The notes under the pieces are model-generated. The model had not been told where the DNA came from. It was given only the letters and a program-made list of their open reading frames with translations, and did not search any database. From Bacteroidota bacterium (GTDB taxonomy: Bacteria; Bacteroidota; Bacteroidia; Chitinophagales; LD1), in assembly GCA_018267365.1 (NCBI GenBank), contig JAFDYQ010000023.1, positions 1 to 64,000 of the forward strand: DNA of 64,000 nucleotides. Direction: 5' to 3'. Both the position numbers and the translations under genes were made by a program. Shown in pieces: positions 35,531-45,618 of the stretch. Position 1 is the stretch's first letter; every line of letters begins with the position of its first letter.

Positions 35531-38071
35531 TTATTGTATTTTGATCGCTACAATATTATCCTCGCCCCATCCTGATCCGCCAAAGCCGCCAAGCGTTTGC
35601 GTAGTGCCGGTGGCTACTGTATTGCCTGCCAGATAGTAATAGGTCTTATTGCTACCACTGGTATTATTGATAATGATACTTCCATTCAGCATGGCATATG
35701 TAGCAGGGCCTATGAGGCCGCCGCTGGCCAGGTTTGACCCGATGATATCAGGTGACGGGCCGGTAGAGTTAGACGCATCTCCAAAGGTCGTACGCACCCA
35801 GAAAGATGAGTTGCTCGGAGCAGTACCCCCGCTCATGAGCATGCTCACAGATACAGAGTATTTGCCAGGCGGCAGGGTGATAGAGGTACCTGTATAAAGA
35901 TAGCCGACCGTATTGTATGGTACTGATACACCTGCGCCCAGGGTACTGTAGCTGGCCACCACCTGTGTCTTCTGCCAGGTGCCTACGCCGTTGGCATCAG
36001 AGGTCAGTACATAGCCTGCGGCCTGCGTACCGTCTACTATCTGTATGGCACCGTTGGTGGTACCGTTATTGACGGAGAGGCGGTAGTTTGGAGTCGCGGT
36101 GCCTATACCCCAATATCCATTGGTAGTATTCATCACTACACCCCAGCCTGCGCCGGTATTGCCCCAAAAACCAACATGCGTATCATCATTCATGCCCACA
36201 AAAGCTGCATCTGATGAATTGGCATTATTCATAAACCAGATACCTGCTGTACCACCACCGGTGCGGATGCGCGAGCGGCCATTGACATCGAGTATATAGC
36301 CCGGTGCATTGGTTCCGATGCCTACCCGGCCTGTACTGGTGATGCGCATCCGCTCTGTAGCACTATTGGTCACTAATGCTATGGCTCCATCCTGCGCAGC
36401 TATGCCTCTGATGAACTGTATACCCTCAGTGATCAGACCTGTACCATAGGCCTGTCCTATCTGCGTCATAATGTCGCCTACATTATTGGTGGTAGCACCA
36501 CGTGTCACGGCCAGGTTAAAGTTGGGGTCACCAACACTATTCGCCAGCGAGGCAAAGCGTGCATTAGCGGTGGCGTCGGCTGTGCGTACAGTCAAGGGGA
36601 AACCAGGAGTAGCTGTACCTATGCCAATATAACCGGTACCGGCCAGCACACGCATGCGCTCTATCTGGCTGGTGCCTATGGTGAAGTCGTTTGCACCCGT
36701 AGTGCCTATCCAGTTTTCTGCACCTCCTATCAGCGAGGTGCCATAGGTGGCTGGTGTGGCAGGTGAGGTTGTGTTGCTATTACCGGTGATCAGCCAGTTA
36801 GCGTTGGCTTGTGGTGTCCACTGTGTGCCGTTGTAGGTCATGACCTGTCCCGTAGTAGGAACAACGGACGAAACCGGGATGGTTTGTATACCTACCACTG
36901 TAGGATTAGGATAGGTGCCGCTGAGGTCTCCTCCGGCTGTGCCCAGCGGTCCGGTAGGTCCTGTCACTCCCTGTGCGCCTGTCGGTCCTTGTGGGCCGGC
37001 TGTGCCTTGCGGCCCTGTGGCACCATCATTACCTGATGGACCTTGTATGCCTTGTACACCTTGCGGTCCTGTAGGCCCTGCTACACCCGGTGTTCCCGCT
37101 GTGCCTGTAGCTCCCTGCGGTCCGGCTACTCCTTGTGGTCCTGTGGCACCATCAATGCCTGATGGGCCTTGAATGCCTTGTGGTCCTGTAGGTCCTGCTA
37201 CACCCGGTGCGCCTGCCGCGCCTGTCGCCCCTTGTGGACCCGCTACTCCTTGTGGTCCGGTAGCACCTGCTACCCCCTGTGTTCCTGCTGCACCTGTTGG
37301 TCCTTGAGGGCCGGTTGGTCCCGGAGGTCCTGCAGCACCCGCTGCTCCCGGTGCACCTGTGGGGCCGATAGGGCCGATTGGCCCTGTAGCGCCATCGTTA
37401 CCTGATGGGCCCTGTATACCTTGTGGTCCTGTAGGGCCCGTTACACCCGGCGTACCTGCTGCGCCCGTAGGTCCTTGTGGTCCTGTTGGTCCCGGAGGGC
37501 CTACCGCTCCTGCAGCACCCGCAGTACCCGCGGGGCCGATAGGGCCGATTGGCCCTGTAGCGCCATCGTTACCTGATGGACCTTGTATGCCTTGCGCTCC
37601 GGTAGGCCCGGCTATGCCTTGCGGGCCCGTAGCTCCATCGTTGCCCGATGGACCTTGTACACCTCGCGGTCCGGTGGGTCCGGCTACACCCTGAGGGCCT
37701 GTAGCACCATCACTGCCTGAGGCTCCGGTAGCTCCTGTGGGCCCTTGTGCACCTGTGGCTCCCTGAGGGCCGGTCATACCACCAGGGCCTATGCTCAGTG
37801 CGCACAGATTGCGCCATGATACGGATACGGAGTCATATGCCACTACGCAGCCGGAGTCTATATCAAAGACCAGCAGGCCATTGGCCAGTGGTGCAGTCAT
37901 AGCCTGCCGATTTGCGCTGTGCATACGCGGTATGAGCAGTCCCTTGTCAGGACTATAAATATCTACGATAGAGGAGGGGTGGGGATTGCTGAGGCCGATA
38001 CCTACATTGCGCTGCGCAAAAAGTGGCGTAGCACACAGGCACAGCAGGGCGGCGAATAGGTTTCTATTCAT
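35531..38071 (-). CDS. Collagen-like fibre protein with tail-fibre-type C-terminal region
   Basis: The 846-residue secreted protein has a signal peptide (residues 1-19). The N-terminal domain contains [20 protein letters not shown] and [14 protein letters not shown]. Residues about 98-385 are nearly perfect GPxGxx collagen triplets rich in Pro, Ala and Thr. After [20 protein letters not shown] come repeats such as [14 protein letters not shown] and [20 protein letters not shown], of the kind in phage-tail-fibre-like and bacterial adhesin proteins. The last about 130 residues form a beta-rich head. No T9SS tail is evident, so the export route is unclear. It probably forms a trimeric surface fibre. 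Repeats at 36900-37750 may vary in copy number. Confidence 0.85.
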   Translation of the reverse strand: MNRNLFAALLCLCATPLFAQRNVGIGLSNPHPSSIVDIYSPDKGLLIPRMHSANRQAMTAPLANGLLVFDIDSGCVVAYDSVSVSWRNLCALSIGPGGMTGPQGATGAQGPTGATGASGSDGATGPQGVAGPTGPRGVQGPSGNDGATGPQGIAGPTGAQGIQGPSGNDGATGPIGPIGPAGTAGAAGAVGPPGPTGPQGPTGAAGTPGVTGPTGPQGIQGPSGNDGATGPIGPIGPTGAPGAAGAAGPPGPTGPQGPTGAAGTQGVAGATGPQGVAGPQGATGAAGAPGVAGPTGPQGIQGPSGIDGATGPQGVAGPQGATGTAGTPGVAGPTGPQGVQGIQGPSGNDGATGPQGTAGPQGPTGAQGVTGPTGPLGTAGGDLSGTYPNPTVVGIQTIPVSSVVPTTGQVMTYNGTQWTPQANANWLITGNSNTTSPATPATYGTSLIGGAENWIGTTGANDFTIGTSQIERMRVLAGTGYIGIGTATPGFPLTVRTADATANARFASLANSVGDPNFNLAVTRGATTNNVGDIMTQIGQAYGTGLITEGIQFIRGIAAQDGAIALVTNSATERMRITSTGRVGIGTNAPGYILDVNGRSRIRTGGGTAGIWFMNNANSSDAAFVGMNDDTHVGFWGNTGAGWGVVMNTTNGYWGIGTATPNYRLSVNNGTTNGAIQIVDGTQAAGYVLTSDANGVGTWQKTQVVASYSTLGAGVSVPYNTVGYLYTGTSITLPPGKYSVSVSMLMSGGTAPSNSSFWVRTTFGDASNSTGPSPDIIGSNLASGGLIGPATYAMLNGSIIINNTSGSNKTYYYLAGNTVATGTTQTLGGFGGSGWGEDNIVAIKIQ

Positions 38072-38140
38072 AAGAGGTTTTAGTCCTGTAAAGATAATAC
38101 GGAAATATTAATATGGCTACTTAGTATTACGCAAAGGCTG

Positions 38141-38869
38141 TCATGCGCTCCAGATATCCCAGTTGCGCTCAGCCTGCAGGTGCAGCATTTCCATACCATT
38201 TTTGGTATGTGCACCGTGTTCTCTGCCCATCTTTAGAAACTGCGTCTCAGGGGGATTATAGATCAGATCATAGAGAAAGTGCTCTGCAGTCATAGCCTCA
38301 TATGGCAGTGGGACGAATCCGTCCATATTAGGAAACATACCTAGGGGTGTCGTATTGATGATGAGCTGATAGGTAGCCAGCACAGCCGATGTCAGGTCAG
38401 CATAGGTATACCATTCAGCTTTCTTCCTGCGGGAGACAAAAGTATAGGGTATATCAAGCTCAGAGAGTGCGTGAGATACAGCTTTAGAAGAGCCTCCGGT
38501 ACCCAGGATCAGCGCCTTTGGCGTACGCTCACCGATAAAATTTTTGATGGATTCACGAAAACCATAGACGTCCGTATTGTATCCTTTCAATTTGCCATCG
38601 GTGATCTTCACACAGTTCACAGCGTCTATAGCCTCAGCATCTGTGTCTATAGAGTCGAGGTACTCTATGACTGCTTCCTTGTATGGTATCGTGATATTGA
38701 AGCCGTCCAGTTTTTCCCGCTGTATCAGGTCTGGCAGCTCCTCTATGCTTTCCAATGGAAAGTTTCTATACGACACATCTGATATGCCTTCTTGAGCAAA
38801 CTTCTCTGCAAAGTATTTGACGGAGAAGGAGTGCGTAAGAGGAAATCCAATGAGACCGTAGTTTTTCAT
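38141..38869 (-). CDS. aroE: Shikimate dehydrogenase AroE
   Basis: The 242-residue enzyme reduces 3-dehydroshikimate with NADPH in aromatic amino-acid synthesis. The substrate site reads GFPLTHSFSVKYF. The catalytic Lys64 is in NITIPYK, Asp100 in GYNTD, and the NADP loop is LGTGGSSKAV followed by SRRKK. It is somewhat shorter than the E. coli enzyme (272). It overlaps the dedA-like gene by 4 bp; aroK is nearby at 44145. Confidence 0.93.
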   Translation of the reverse strand: MKNYGLIGFPLTHSFSVKYFAEKFAQEGISDVSYRNFPLESIEELPDLIQREKLDGFNITIPYKEAVIEYLDSIDTDAEAIDAVNCVKITDGKLKGYNTDVYGFRESIKNFIGERTPKALILGTGGSSKAVSHALSELDIPYTFVSRRKKAEWYTYADLTSAVLATYQLIINTTPLGMFPNMDGFVPLPYEAMTAEHFLYDLIYNPPETQFLKMGREHGAHTKNGMEMLHLQAERNWDIWSA

Positions 38870-39504
38870 TTTGCGGGACGACTTCTGATAAATCCTATCA
38901 ATATAGGCAGGACCGATACAATAATGATGATAAGCTCTACCACCTTGATGTGGTCATGTATCACCGGTATATTGCCTATAGCATAGCCCAGCAGGGTGAT
39001 GCCTGCTACCCAGAGTACAGCACCTACGATACAGTTCACGATATACTTGCTGTATGTCATGCTGCCTGCACCGGCTACAAAGGGCGCTATGGTCCTTACG
39101 ATCGGCACAAAGCGTGCCATGATGACTGTTTTGCCACCATTCTTTTCATAAAACTCATGTGTCTGGTCTATGTATTCTCTCTTGAAGAATAGGATGCGCT
39201 CCTTAGATTTGACAAAGTCACCGAAGAATTTGCCGACAAAGTAGTTGACATTGTCGCCCAGCAGAGCCGCCACGATCAGCAGCGGTATCACCACCCACAC
39301 GCTCAGCAGGCCACTGGCGCAGGCCGCCCCGGCCACAAAGAGGAGCGAATCTCCCGGCAGCAGCGGCATGACGATCAGCCCCGTCTCTACAAAGATGATA
39401 AGGAAGAGGATCATGTAGATGCTACCTTGATTTTCGCGGACGAACATCTCAAAGTGATCTACAATGTGCATCACCGTGTGAAATAGCGTAAGTATTTGCT
39501 CCAT
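38866..39504 (-). CDS. DedA-family membrane protein
   Basis: The 212-residue polytopic protein shows DedA (VTT domain) signatures: FVETGLIVMPLLPGDSLLF, GDNVNYFVGKFFGD and ARFVPIVRTIAPFVAGAGSM. The conserved Glu of FVETG and Arg of ARFVPIVRT are present. DedA proteins are membrane lipid or undecaprenyl-phosphate transporters or flippases in several species. ATGA overlap couples it to aroE downstream. Confidence 0.9.
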   Translation of the reverse strand: MEQILTLFHTVMHIVDHFEMFVRENQGSIYMILFLIIFVETGLIVMPLLPGDSLLFVAGAACASGLLSVWVVIPLLIVAALLGDNVNYFVGKFFGDFVKSKERILFFKREYIDQTHEFYEKNGGKTVIMARFVPIVRTIAPFVAGAGSMTYSKYIVNCIVGAVLWVAGITLLGYAIGNIPVIHDHIKVVELIIIIVSVLPILIGFIRSRPAK

Positions 39505-39547
39505 ATGCGGCTAAAATAGGAAAATACTCCAAAGCCAATATGTAAAG

Positions 39548-40375
39548 CTATGCACGGATCATAGCCAGGTACAATGCGATGGCCTCCCTGGCTTCCTTCA
39601 CATCATGCACGCGCAAGATGTTTGCTCCATTTATCAGAGCAGCCATATTCAGTGCCGTAGTACCATTTAGGGCTTCTGCGTTTTTGATGCCGAGCGTTTT
39701 GGTGATCATAGATTTGCGGGAGAGACCGGCCAGTATTGGCACATTGAGTATCTTGAAAAGTGCGAGCCTTTTCAGTAGTGCGAAGTTATGCTCATTCGTT
39801 TTGCCGAAACCAAAGCCGGGGTCAATGATCACATCTTTGATTCCCGCTTCACGACAAAACTGCATGCGTAAGATCAGGTAGTCCATCACTTCTGTCACGA
39901 CATTATGATAGGTGGGGGCCTGCTGCATGGTCTCAGGAGTACCCTGCATGTGCATGATGATGTAGGGGACTTTCAGGGCGGCCACAGTGTGGATCATGTC
40001 TTTATCCAAAGCACCCGCAGAGATATCATTGATTATGCTTGCTCCATGAGCCACGGCTTCTGCTGCTACAGCTGCATGGATCGTATCTATAGATAATATG
40101 ATATCAGGATATCGCTCGTGTATCGCTTCTATCGCAGGCACTACACGGCTTAGCTCCTCCTCCGGAGAAATGATGATACCGCCGGGTTTAGAAGACATAC
40201 CACCTACATCGATGATGTCTGCACCCTCCTGTATCATCTGTCCTGCGCGCTGCAGTATAGCTGCTATATCCGTATACCTGCCGCCATCGTGAAAAGAGTC
40301 AGGTGTCACATTCAGAATGCCCATCACGCGCGGCGCGGAGAGGTCCATTAATGAACCATTACAATTTATGGTCAT
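39548..40375 (-). CDS. folP: Dihydropteroate synthase FolP
   Basis: The 275-residue enzyme joins p-aminobenzoate to the pterin pyrophosphate in folate synthesis. Signatures are RVMGILNVTPDSFHDGGRY, EGADIIDVGGMSSKPG, SIDTIHAAVA, SIINDISAG, the DPGFGFGKT stretch and LAGLSRKSMI. It is transcribed divergently from the DUF1599 gene, about 86 bp apart, a typical neighbourhood in Bacteroidota. Confidence 0.95.
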   Translation of the reverse strand: MTINCNGSLMDLSAPRVMGILNVTPDSFHDGGRYTDIAAILQRAGQMIQEGADIIDVGGMSSKPGGIIISPEEELSRVVPAIEAIHERYPDIILSIDTIHAAVAAEAVAHGASIINDISAGALDKDMIHTVAALKVPYIIMHMQGTPETMQQAPTYHNVVTEVMDYLILRMQFCREAGIKDVIIDPGFGFGKTNEHNFALLKRLALFKILNVPILAGLSRKSMITKTLGIKNAEALNGTTALNMAALINGANILRVHDVKEAREAIALYLAMIRA

Positions 40376-40461
40376 TGCTTAAAAGGTTGTGAACATTAAT
40401 AATTGTCAAAACTCTTCATTTTTTTGGTCACTGTAGTATTTTCGGATGAAAATCAACCACC

Positions 40462-41007
40462 TTGAGCAATACCTCTGCCCAGTATGATACCCAGATAGCC
40501 CTTTGCCGTGATGTCTTTGCCAAGAAGACAAAGGACTATGGTACTGCCTGGAGAGTACTGCGCCCCAAGTCTCTGACGGATCAGCTTTTCATCAAAGCGC
40601 AGCGCATCAAGACGCTGGAGGAGGCTGAGGTGCGCAAGGTGGATGAAGGGATAGAACCCGAATTTATCGGCCTGATCAACTATGCTGTCATGGGACTCAT
40701 ACAGATGAAGCTCTCTGCTGACAGTCGTCTGGAACTGACCGAGCAGGAGGCGCTGGCGCTGTATGATACAGAGGTAGCTGCCATCAAAGCGCTGATGATA
40801 GCCAAGAACCACGACTACGGCGAGGCCTGGCGAGATATGAGGGTGAGTAGTTTCACAGATTTGATACTGATGAAGCTGCTCCGCATCAAGCAGATAGAAG
40901 ATAATAAAGGCAAGACGATCATAAGTGAGGGCATAGATGCCGGCTATATGGATATAGTCAATTATTCGGTCTTTGCATTGATACAGATGAGCGAAGGCAA
41001 GGCATAA
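40462..41007 (+). CDS. DUF1599 protein
   Basis: The 181-residue protein begins at a TTG (SNTSAQYDTQIALCRDVFAK); no ATG lies in a suitable place. It has two copies of the DUF1599 unit: AKKTKDYGTAWRVLRPKSLT (about 19-75) and AKNHDYGEAWRDMRVSSFTD (about 113-165). Both start with a helix and a conserved DYG.AWR. The family is related to all-alpha NTP-pyrophosphatase-like (MazG-type) folds; its substrate is unknown. It begins an operon with the GNAT and DoxX-like genes (2-bp gap, then ATGA overlap). Confidence 0.75.
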   Translation: MSNTSAQYDTQIALCRDVFAKKTKDYGTAWRVLRPKSLTDQLFIKAQRIKTLEEAEVRKVDEGIEPEFIGLINYAVMGLIQMKLSADSRLELTEQEALALYDTEVAAIKALMIAKNHDYGEAWRDMRVSSFTDLILMKLLRIKQIEDNKGKTIISEGIDAGYMDIVNYSVFALIQMSEGKA

Positions 41008-41009
41008 CC

Positions 41010-41576
41010 ATGTTTGTACTCAGGGTCAATAAAGAAGTAGTACTGCAGCTGCGTGACGAAAGTCACGCACAGGAGTCTTACGACCTGATCAAAAAGAATA
41101 AACACCTGCGCGACTGGATGCAATGGTACGACGTAGTGAAAACTATCACAGATTCAGCGAATAACATAGAAGGGAATATAGAGGATTGGGAGATGAAGAC
41201 GGACTATCATCTGGGCATCTTTTACGATGGAAAGATGGTAGGCATGATCAGTCTTCACGGCACCAACTACATGGCCCATAAGGCCGCCATAGGGTACTGG
41301 CTGGATAAGGACTATGAGGGCAAGGGGATCATCACCAGTTCTGTGCGGACGCTGATGGATTATGGATTTAATGAGCTGGGACTGAACCGTATCGAGATAG
41401 GCGCTGCGGTGACCAATGAGCGCAGCCGCGCTATACCCGAGAGTCTGGGCTTCACACTGGAGGGCATACTCCGCGAGAATATGTACCTGAACGGGGCCTA
41501 TATAGACATGGCCATTTACGGCATGCTGAAGAAAGAATATACAGAGCAGACACTACTAAAACAGAATATACTATGA
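41010..41576 (+). CDS. GNAT acetyltransferase, RimJ/RimL type
   Basis: The 188-residue protein contains the acetyl-CoA binding region IGYWLDKDYEGKGIITSSVR (R/Q-x-x-G-x-G/A pattern). LGLNRIEIGAAVTNERSRAI and LGFTLEGILRENMYLNGAYI follow, diagnostic of ribosomal-protein/polyamine-type N-acetyltransferases. The substrate is not determinable. It overlaps the next gene by ATGA. Confidence 0.85.
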   Translation: MFVLRVNKEVVLQLRDESHAQESYDLIKKNKHLRDWMQWYDVVKTITDSANNIEGNIEDWEMKTDYHLGIFYDGKMVGMISLHGTNYMAHKAAIGYWLDKDYEGKGIITSSVRTLMDYGFNELGLNRIEIGAAVTNERSRAIPESLGFTLEGILRENMYLNGAYIDMAIYGMLKKEYTEQTLLKQNIL

Positions 41577-42988
41577 CCGTTTACACGCTTTTCTTCTACA
41601 TCGGTGTGGTGGCGCTGCTGCTTACACTGCTGCATAACTTTGTACTGGGCAATAAGAAAGTCGCCATCACCTTCTTTCAGAATTTTGTTGGTACACTTTT
41701 CATTTTCTCCGGCTTTGTAAAGGCGGTGGACCCTATGGGTACGAGCATCAAGATGCATGAGTACTTTGAGGCGATGAAGATCGAGTTTTTCAATCCGATC
41801 TCTACACCGCTCACGGTAGCCATGCTGGTAGCAGAGCTATCGCTAGGCGTCATGCTCCTCATAGGCTGGCGGCCAAAGATCACAACCTCCCTGTTACTAC
41901 TGCTGAATGTGTTCTTTCTCTTGCTCACAGGCTACACCTACATCAGCGGCTTCAATCCGACCAATGTTTTCTTTGCCGTATCAATAGTAGCCTTTGTGCT
42001 GGTATGCGCTGGCGCTATCATAGAGAATGGCTCTGTCCGTTTCTGGCTATTGCTGGCAGGCTTTGCTACGATACTGATCACCCTGGTGCTGATGAAATTT
42101 ACCACGCTACTGCTCACTGTATCCTTTGATGCAAAAGGCATGAAGGTGACAGACTGTGGCTGTTTTGGTGACTTTATGAAGCTAAAGCCGTGGCAGACTT
42201 TTTATAAGGACTGCATCCTGACGGCGATGGCATTTATCCTGGCACTCAGCTACAAAAGCATCAAGCCTGTCTTTTCCGCGATGCTGCGCAATGGCATCGC
42301 AACAGTAATGGTGGCAGGTTCGTTCATATTCTGTTTGTATAATTTCATGTGGAGCGAACCGGTGATAGACTTCCGCCCATATGCAATAGGTGAAGATATC
42401 AATGCAAACCGCGTCCCTAAGGTGCCGGAAAAGAAGGACTTTACATTTATCTATAAGGATAAGAAGACAGGTACTAATAGAGAATTCTCCATGAAGGAGA
42501 TCAGTGAGCCTAATAGCCCTGTATCTACGCACCCTGACGACTGGCAGTACGTAGACCGCAAGGAGGTAGTACTGGACGAGGGAGTCCCTGCCCGTATATC
42601 CAATCTCTTTATCTTCAATGAAGATGGTGTGGAGCTGACAGACAGCCTGCTGCATGATCCGCGCTACACGCTGGTGGTAGTGGCCCCACTTCTGAGTGAG
42701 ACGCATGAGGACGCATTCCGCGATAAGATCAATCCGCTTGCTGCAGCCGCAGAAAAAGTCGGAGTAAAAACGTTTACACTGACCAAGGACCTGGAGGTAG
42801 CAGAAGCATTCCGCCACAAAAATCAGACAGCGTACCCATTCTATACTACCGACGATGCCGCTATCAAGGCTATGATGCGCTCCAATCCCGGCCTCATGTT
42901 GATCAAAAATGGCGTGGTGGTCAATAAGTGGCACTACAAGCATATACCGACATTTGAGCAACTGAATACACAATACTTTTCTAAATAG
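41573..42988 (+). CDS. DoxX/MauE-like membrane protein (BT_3928 type)
   Basis: The 471-residue protein has about seven membrane helices in residues 1-265. The MauE/DoxX hallmark DCGCFGD lies just before FMKLKPWQTFYKD. A C-terminal soluble segment (about 270-471) resembles a thioredoxin-like fold without a CxxC motif. MauE-type proteins use the paired cysteines in disulphide or quinone redox handling. This family is widespread in Bacteroidota after DUF1599 genes. Its substrate is unknown. Confidence 0.75.
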   Translation: MTVYTLFFYIGVVALLLTLLHNFVLGNKKVAITFFQNFVGTLFIFSGFVKAVDPMGTSIKMHEYFEAMKIEFFNPISTPLTVAMLVAELSLGVMLLIGWRPKITTSLLLLLNVFFLLLTGYTYISGFNPTNVFFAVSIVAFVLVCAGAIIENGSVRFWLLLAGFATILITLVLMKFTTLLLTVSFDAKGMKVTDCGCFGDFMKLKPWQTFYKDCILTAMAFILALSYKSIKPVFSAMLRNGIATVMVAGSFIFCLYNFMWSEPVIDFRPYAIGEDINANRVPKVPEKKDFTFIYKDKKTGTNREFSMKEISEPNSPVSTHPDDWQYVDRKEVVLDEGVPARISNLFIFNEDGVELTDSLLHDPRYTLVVVAPLLSETHEDAFRDKINPLAAAAEKVGVKTFTLTKDLEVAEAFRHKNQTAYPFYTTDDAAIKAMMRSNPGLMLIKNGVVVNKWHYKHIPTFEQLNTQYFSK

Positions 42989-43004
42989 TTTTATGCGTTT
43001 CCGC

Positions 43005-43031
43005 GCCTGCCTACTGGCAGGCAGGCTTTTT
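43005..43031 (+). terminator. Rho-independent terminator / REP-like hairpin
   Basis: GCCTGCC-TACT-GGCAGGC is followed by AGGCTTTTTC, ending the DUF1599-GNAT-DoxX operon. CCTGCCTACTGGCAGGCAGG resembles CCTGACTACCGTCAGGCAGG at 63164-63183, so it also belongs to a dispersed repeat family. Confidence 0.8.
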
Positions 43032-43040
43032 CGGTGATAA

Positions 43041-44120
43041 ATGCTGTTCATAAAGTACATATCCAAGCGTATCCTGAATGGCCTACTGGTCATAGTGGGA
43101 GTCGTGGTCTTTATCTTCGTTTTGTTTAATGTCCTGCCGGTCAACTCGGCTAATATGACTCTAGGTCAGCGCACAGACAAGGCTTCACTGAAAGCCATAG
43201 AGCGCGAGTTTCGGCTGCATCTGCCCTGGTATAGCAGACTGGCTTATTACTTCAACGATCTCTCGCCTGTATCTGCGCATCGGCTATCTGATGATAGTGA
43301 CCCCAGCTGGATCAGTAAGAAGCAGGTGTCGTTCGTTAAACTTTTCTCCGTAGGAGAAAATACTGTTGTATTGAAGCAGCCAAACCTCGGTCGCTCGTTT
43401 CAGTCGCGCAGGCTTGTGAGCGAGATAGTGATGGAGAACTTTCCCGCTACAGCAGTGCTGGCACTGAGCGCTATGCTACTGGCCTCCGTGATAGGGATCG
43501 TTCTCGGCGTTTTTGCAGCCCTTCGCCAGTATAGTTTCTGGGACAATGCTATTTTATTTATTTCCAATATTGGCATTTCGCAGCCCTCCTTTTTCGCGGC
43601 ATTTATTATTGCTATGGTATTTGGTTACTATCTGCACCACCTCACGGGTCTCAATCCACAAGGGCCGCTGATATGGGTGGATGATGAAGGGAATACCGTC
43701 TATGTGTGGCGGAACCTGATCCTGCCGGTTATCGCTCTTGGCATACGACCGGTAGCCATCATCGCACAGCTCACGCGTAGCAGTATGCTGGATACGCTGT
43801 CTATGGATTTTGTGCGCACCGCAAAGGCCAAAGGGCTAAGCTACTACGTGATCATCTTTAAGCATGCGCTGCGCAATGCGCTCAATCCTGTCATCACCTC
43901 TATCTCAGGCTGGCTGGCGGCATTATTTACAGGAGCCTACTTTATCGAGGAGGTGTTTAACTATAATGGCCTCGGCTCGCAGACCATTTATGCTATTCGC
44001 AATTTCGACTTCCCCGTTGTGATGGGCTTATCGCTGTTTGTAGCAGTAGTTTTTGTGGTGATGAATATCCTGACGGATATGCTCTACGCCTTAGTAGATC
44101 CCCGTGTACGCATACAGTGA
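43041..44120 (+). CDS. ABC transporter permease, DppB/OppB type
   Basis: The 359-residue permease has an N-terminal membrane helix and the LPWYSRLAYYFNDL segment. The EAA loop is AKAKGLSYYVIIFKHALRNA, characteristic of dipeptide/oligopeptide BPD permeases. Five to six membrane helices are apparent. The DppC-type partner, ATPase and binding protein are not in the window. It is followed after 24 bp by aroK. Confidence 0.88.
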   Translation: MLFIKYISKRILNGLLVIVGVVVFIFVLFNVLPVNSANMTLGQRTDKASLKAIEREFRLHLPWYSRLAYYFNDLSPVSAHRLSDDSDPSWISKKQVSFVKLFSVGENTVVLKQPNLGRSFQSRRLVSEIVMENFPATAVLALSAMLLASVIGIVLGVFAALRQYSFWDNAILFISNIGISQPSFFAAFIIAMVFGYYLHHLTGLNPQGPLIWVDDEGNTVYVWRNLILPVIALGIRPVAIIAQLTRSSMLDTLSMDFVRTAKAKGLSYYVIIFKHALRNALNPVITSISGWLAALFTGAYFIEEVFNYNGLGSQTIYAIRNFDFPVVMGLSLFVAVVFVVMNILTDMLYALVDPRVRIQ

Positions 44121-44144
44121 CGGGCAATGCTTAAATTGCAGGCG

Positions 44145-44654
44145 ATGACGGTTTTCCTCATAGGCTTCATGGGTGCAGGCAAGACAACGCTGGGCAAAAA
44201 GCTCGCGCCAAAACTGCAATGTACTTTCGTAGACGTAGACCATCTGCTGGAGCAAAGGGAGGGCATGGCCATCAAGAATATTATAACAACTCATGGCGAG
44301 CCATACTTTCGTCAGAAAGAATCTGAAACGTTGCGCAGCCTGGAAATAGAGAATAAGATTATCTCTACCGGTGGCGGTACGCCGTGCTTCTACGATAATA
44401 TGGCATGGATGAATGCACATGGCATCACGCTCTTTCTCAATGTAAGTGAAAAGGCCATCTACAGCCGCCTCAAAACTGTAGATAGAGAGCAGCGGCCATT
44501 GCTGCGCGGGCTGGATGACGAGGGTTTGCGATTGTTTATTCATGATAAGCTCAGAGAGCGCAGACCATTCTACGAGCAGGCGCAACTTTCGCTGGACCCC
44601 ATATCAGCGCCGCTCAATGATGTGGCTGACAAGATCAGAAATTATATAAGGTAA
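44145..44654 (+). CDS. aroK: Shikimate kinase AroK
   Basis: From the ATG at 44145 the enzyme is 169 residues; ATG 44127 is an alternative. It phosphorylates shikimate with ATP. The P-loop is GFMGAGKTT, the shikimate site includes DVDHLLEQREG and ISTGGGTPCF, and the lid contains REQRPLL with RRPFYEQ. The start gives the family-typical MTVFLIGFMGAGK. Its end overlaps the convergent PRTase gene by 13 bp. Confidence 0.92.
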   Translation: MTVFLIGFMGAGKTTLGKKLAPKLQCTFVDVDHLLEQREGMAIKNIITTHGEPYFRQKESETLRSLEIENKIISTGGGTPCFYDNMAWMNAHGITLFLNVSEKAIYSRLKTVDREQRPLLRGLDDEGLRLFIHDKLRERRPFYEQAQLSLDPISAPLNDVADKIRNYIR

Positions 44655-45142
44655 GCTTCAGCCTTGCCTTTTACCAGCTCCACCCGGATGTGCTCCTGCA
44701 TGGTCGTATTGAGCGATAGCCCTACGAAGTCCGATGAAATGGGAAACAGCTTATGCTGCCTGTCTACCAGCACTGCCACCTGCACCTTGCGCGGAGAGTA
44801 TTCCATCACCGGCTTTAAGGCGTAGTACATCGTCTTGCCGGTATTGGCCACATCATCCACCATCAGGATCACTTTATTATCCAGGGATAATTTTGTACCA
44901 CCGATCTCTATCGGGTGCGAGAGAGGTTTTTGTTTGTCCAGCTTTAGATTTAGTAGCTTAATACTGATTTCACTGATAGATTCGATCTCCTTTTTGAGCA
45001 GCTGGGCATACTCATAGCCCGTACCATCTATCCCGAGCATGATGATCTCTTTCTCATCATAGTTGTCCTCCACTATCTGGTAGGCTATCCGGCGTGTCTT
45101 TTGGCTGATAGCAGCCTGATCGAGTATGAGCGTCCTTTTCAT
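44642..45142 (-). CDS. PyrR-like phosphoribosyltransferase
   Basis: From the ATG at 45142 the product is 166 residues; the frame reaches 45229 but the extra 29 residues do not look protein-like. The PRPP-binding motif is VILMVDDVANTGKT, and QKTRRIAYQIVEDN matches the PyrR/upp-related N-terminus. Candidate roles are pyrimidine-operon regulator/uracil PRTase or a purine-type PRTase. The gene overlaps aroK tail to tail. Confidence 0.8.
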   Translation of the reverse strand: MKRTLILDQAAISQKTRRIAYQIVEDNYDEKEIIMLGIDGTGYEYAQLLKKEIESISEISIKLLNLKLDKQKPLSHPIEIGGTKLSLDNKVILMVDDVANTGKTMYYALKPVMEYSPRKVQVAVLVDRQHKLFPISSDFVGLSLNTTMQEHIRVELVKGKAEAYLI

Positions 45143-45241
45143 GGGGCTAAAATAACTGTTTTGCTGAGTTAAAAGCATCGCTTCAAATTCTCTGTTTCTG
45201 GCAAAAATCAATAGTTTTATTCCTACCAAAACCGATCACAC

Positions 45242-45535
45242 ATGGAAGTAATAAGAGATGAGCAGCTCTGGCGCATAGCCAAGAAGCGTGCTGCTTTCAA
45301 AAAGCATTTGGCTACCTACATCATAGTAAACGGATTTCTCTGGGCCCTATGGTACGTCACAGTAGGTCACGATGAGGTGCTGGACAAGGCAAATATTCTG
45401 GAGGCCTGGCCTATCTGGTCTACACTGGGCTGGGGTATAGGTCTGGCCTTAAATTATGTAGGCGCCTATCATCAGACCAGCAAGGAAGACGCTGTGCAAA
45501 GAGAGTACGAGAAACTGCGCAACGCACGCAAATAG
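45242..45535 (+). CDS. 2TM-domain protein
   Basis: The 97-residue protein matches the 2TM pattern: a charged start (DEQLWRIAKKRAAFKKHLAT), a first membrane helix (YIIVNGFLWALWYV) and a second (WPIWSTLGWGIGLALNYVGA) with HQTS, then a charged tail. In Bacteroidota, 2TM domains occur alone or fused to LytTR regulators and histidine kinases. Function is unknown. Confidence 0.8.
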   Translation: MEVIRDEQLWRIAKKRAAFKKHLATYIIVNGFLWALWYVTVGHDEVLDKANILEAWPIWSTLGWGIGLALNYVGAYHQTSKEDAVQREYEKLRNARK

Positions 45536-45618
45536 ATAATGCGCCATACGGGCCCTCTCTGTTAATCTTGTTACGAAACTAGCAACTATTGTTTTCTTTG
45601 CTGGCTAAAATCAGCCGG

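Noticed and set aside
36900..37750. Regular short repeats resembling a CRISPR or satellite array
   Set aside because: The period is a multiple of 9 nt in frame with Gly-x-y triplets of the collagen-like protein; there are no unique spacers and no cas genes.
42182..43144. 320-residue minus-strand ORF
   Set aside because: Antisense to the DoxX/MauE-like gene and crosses a terminator and the next gene's start; no domain visible.
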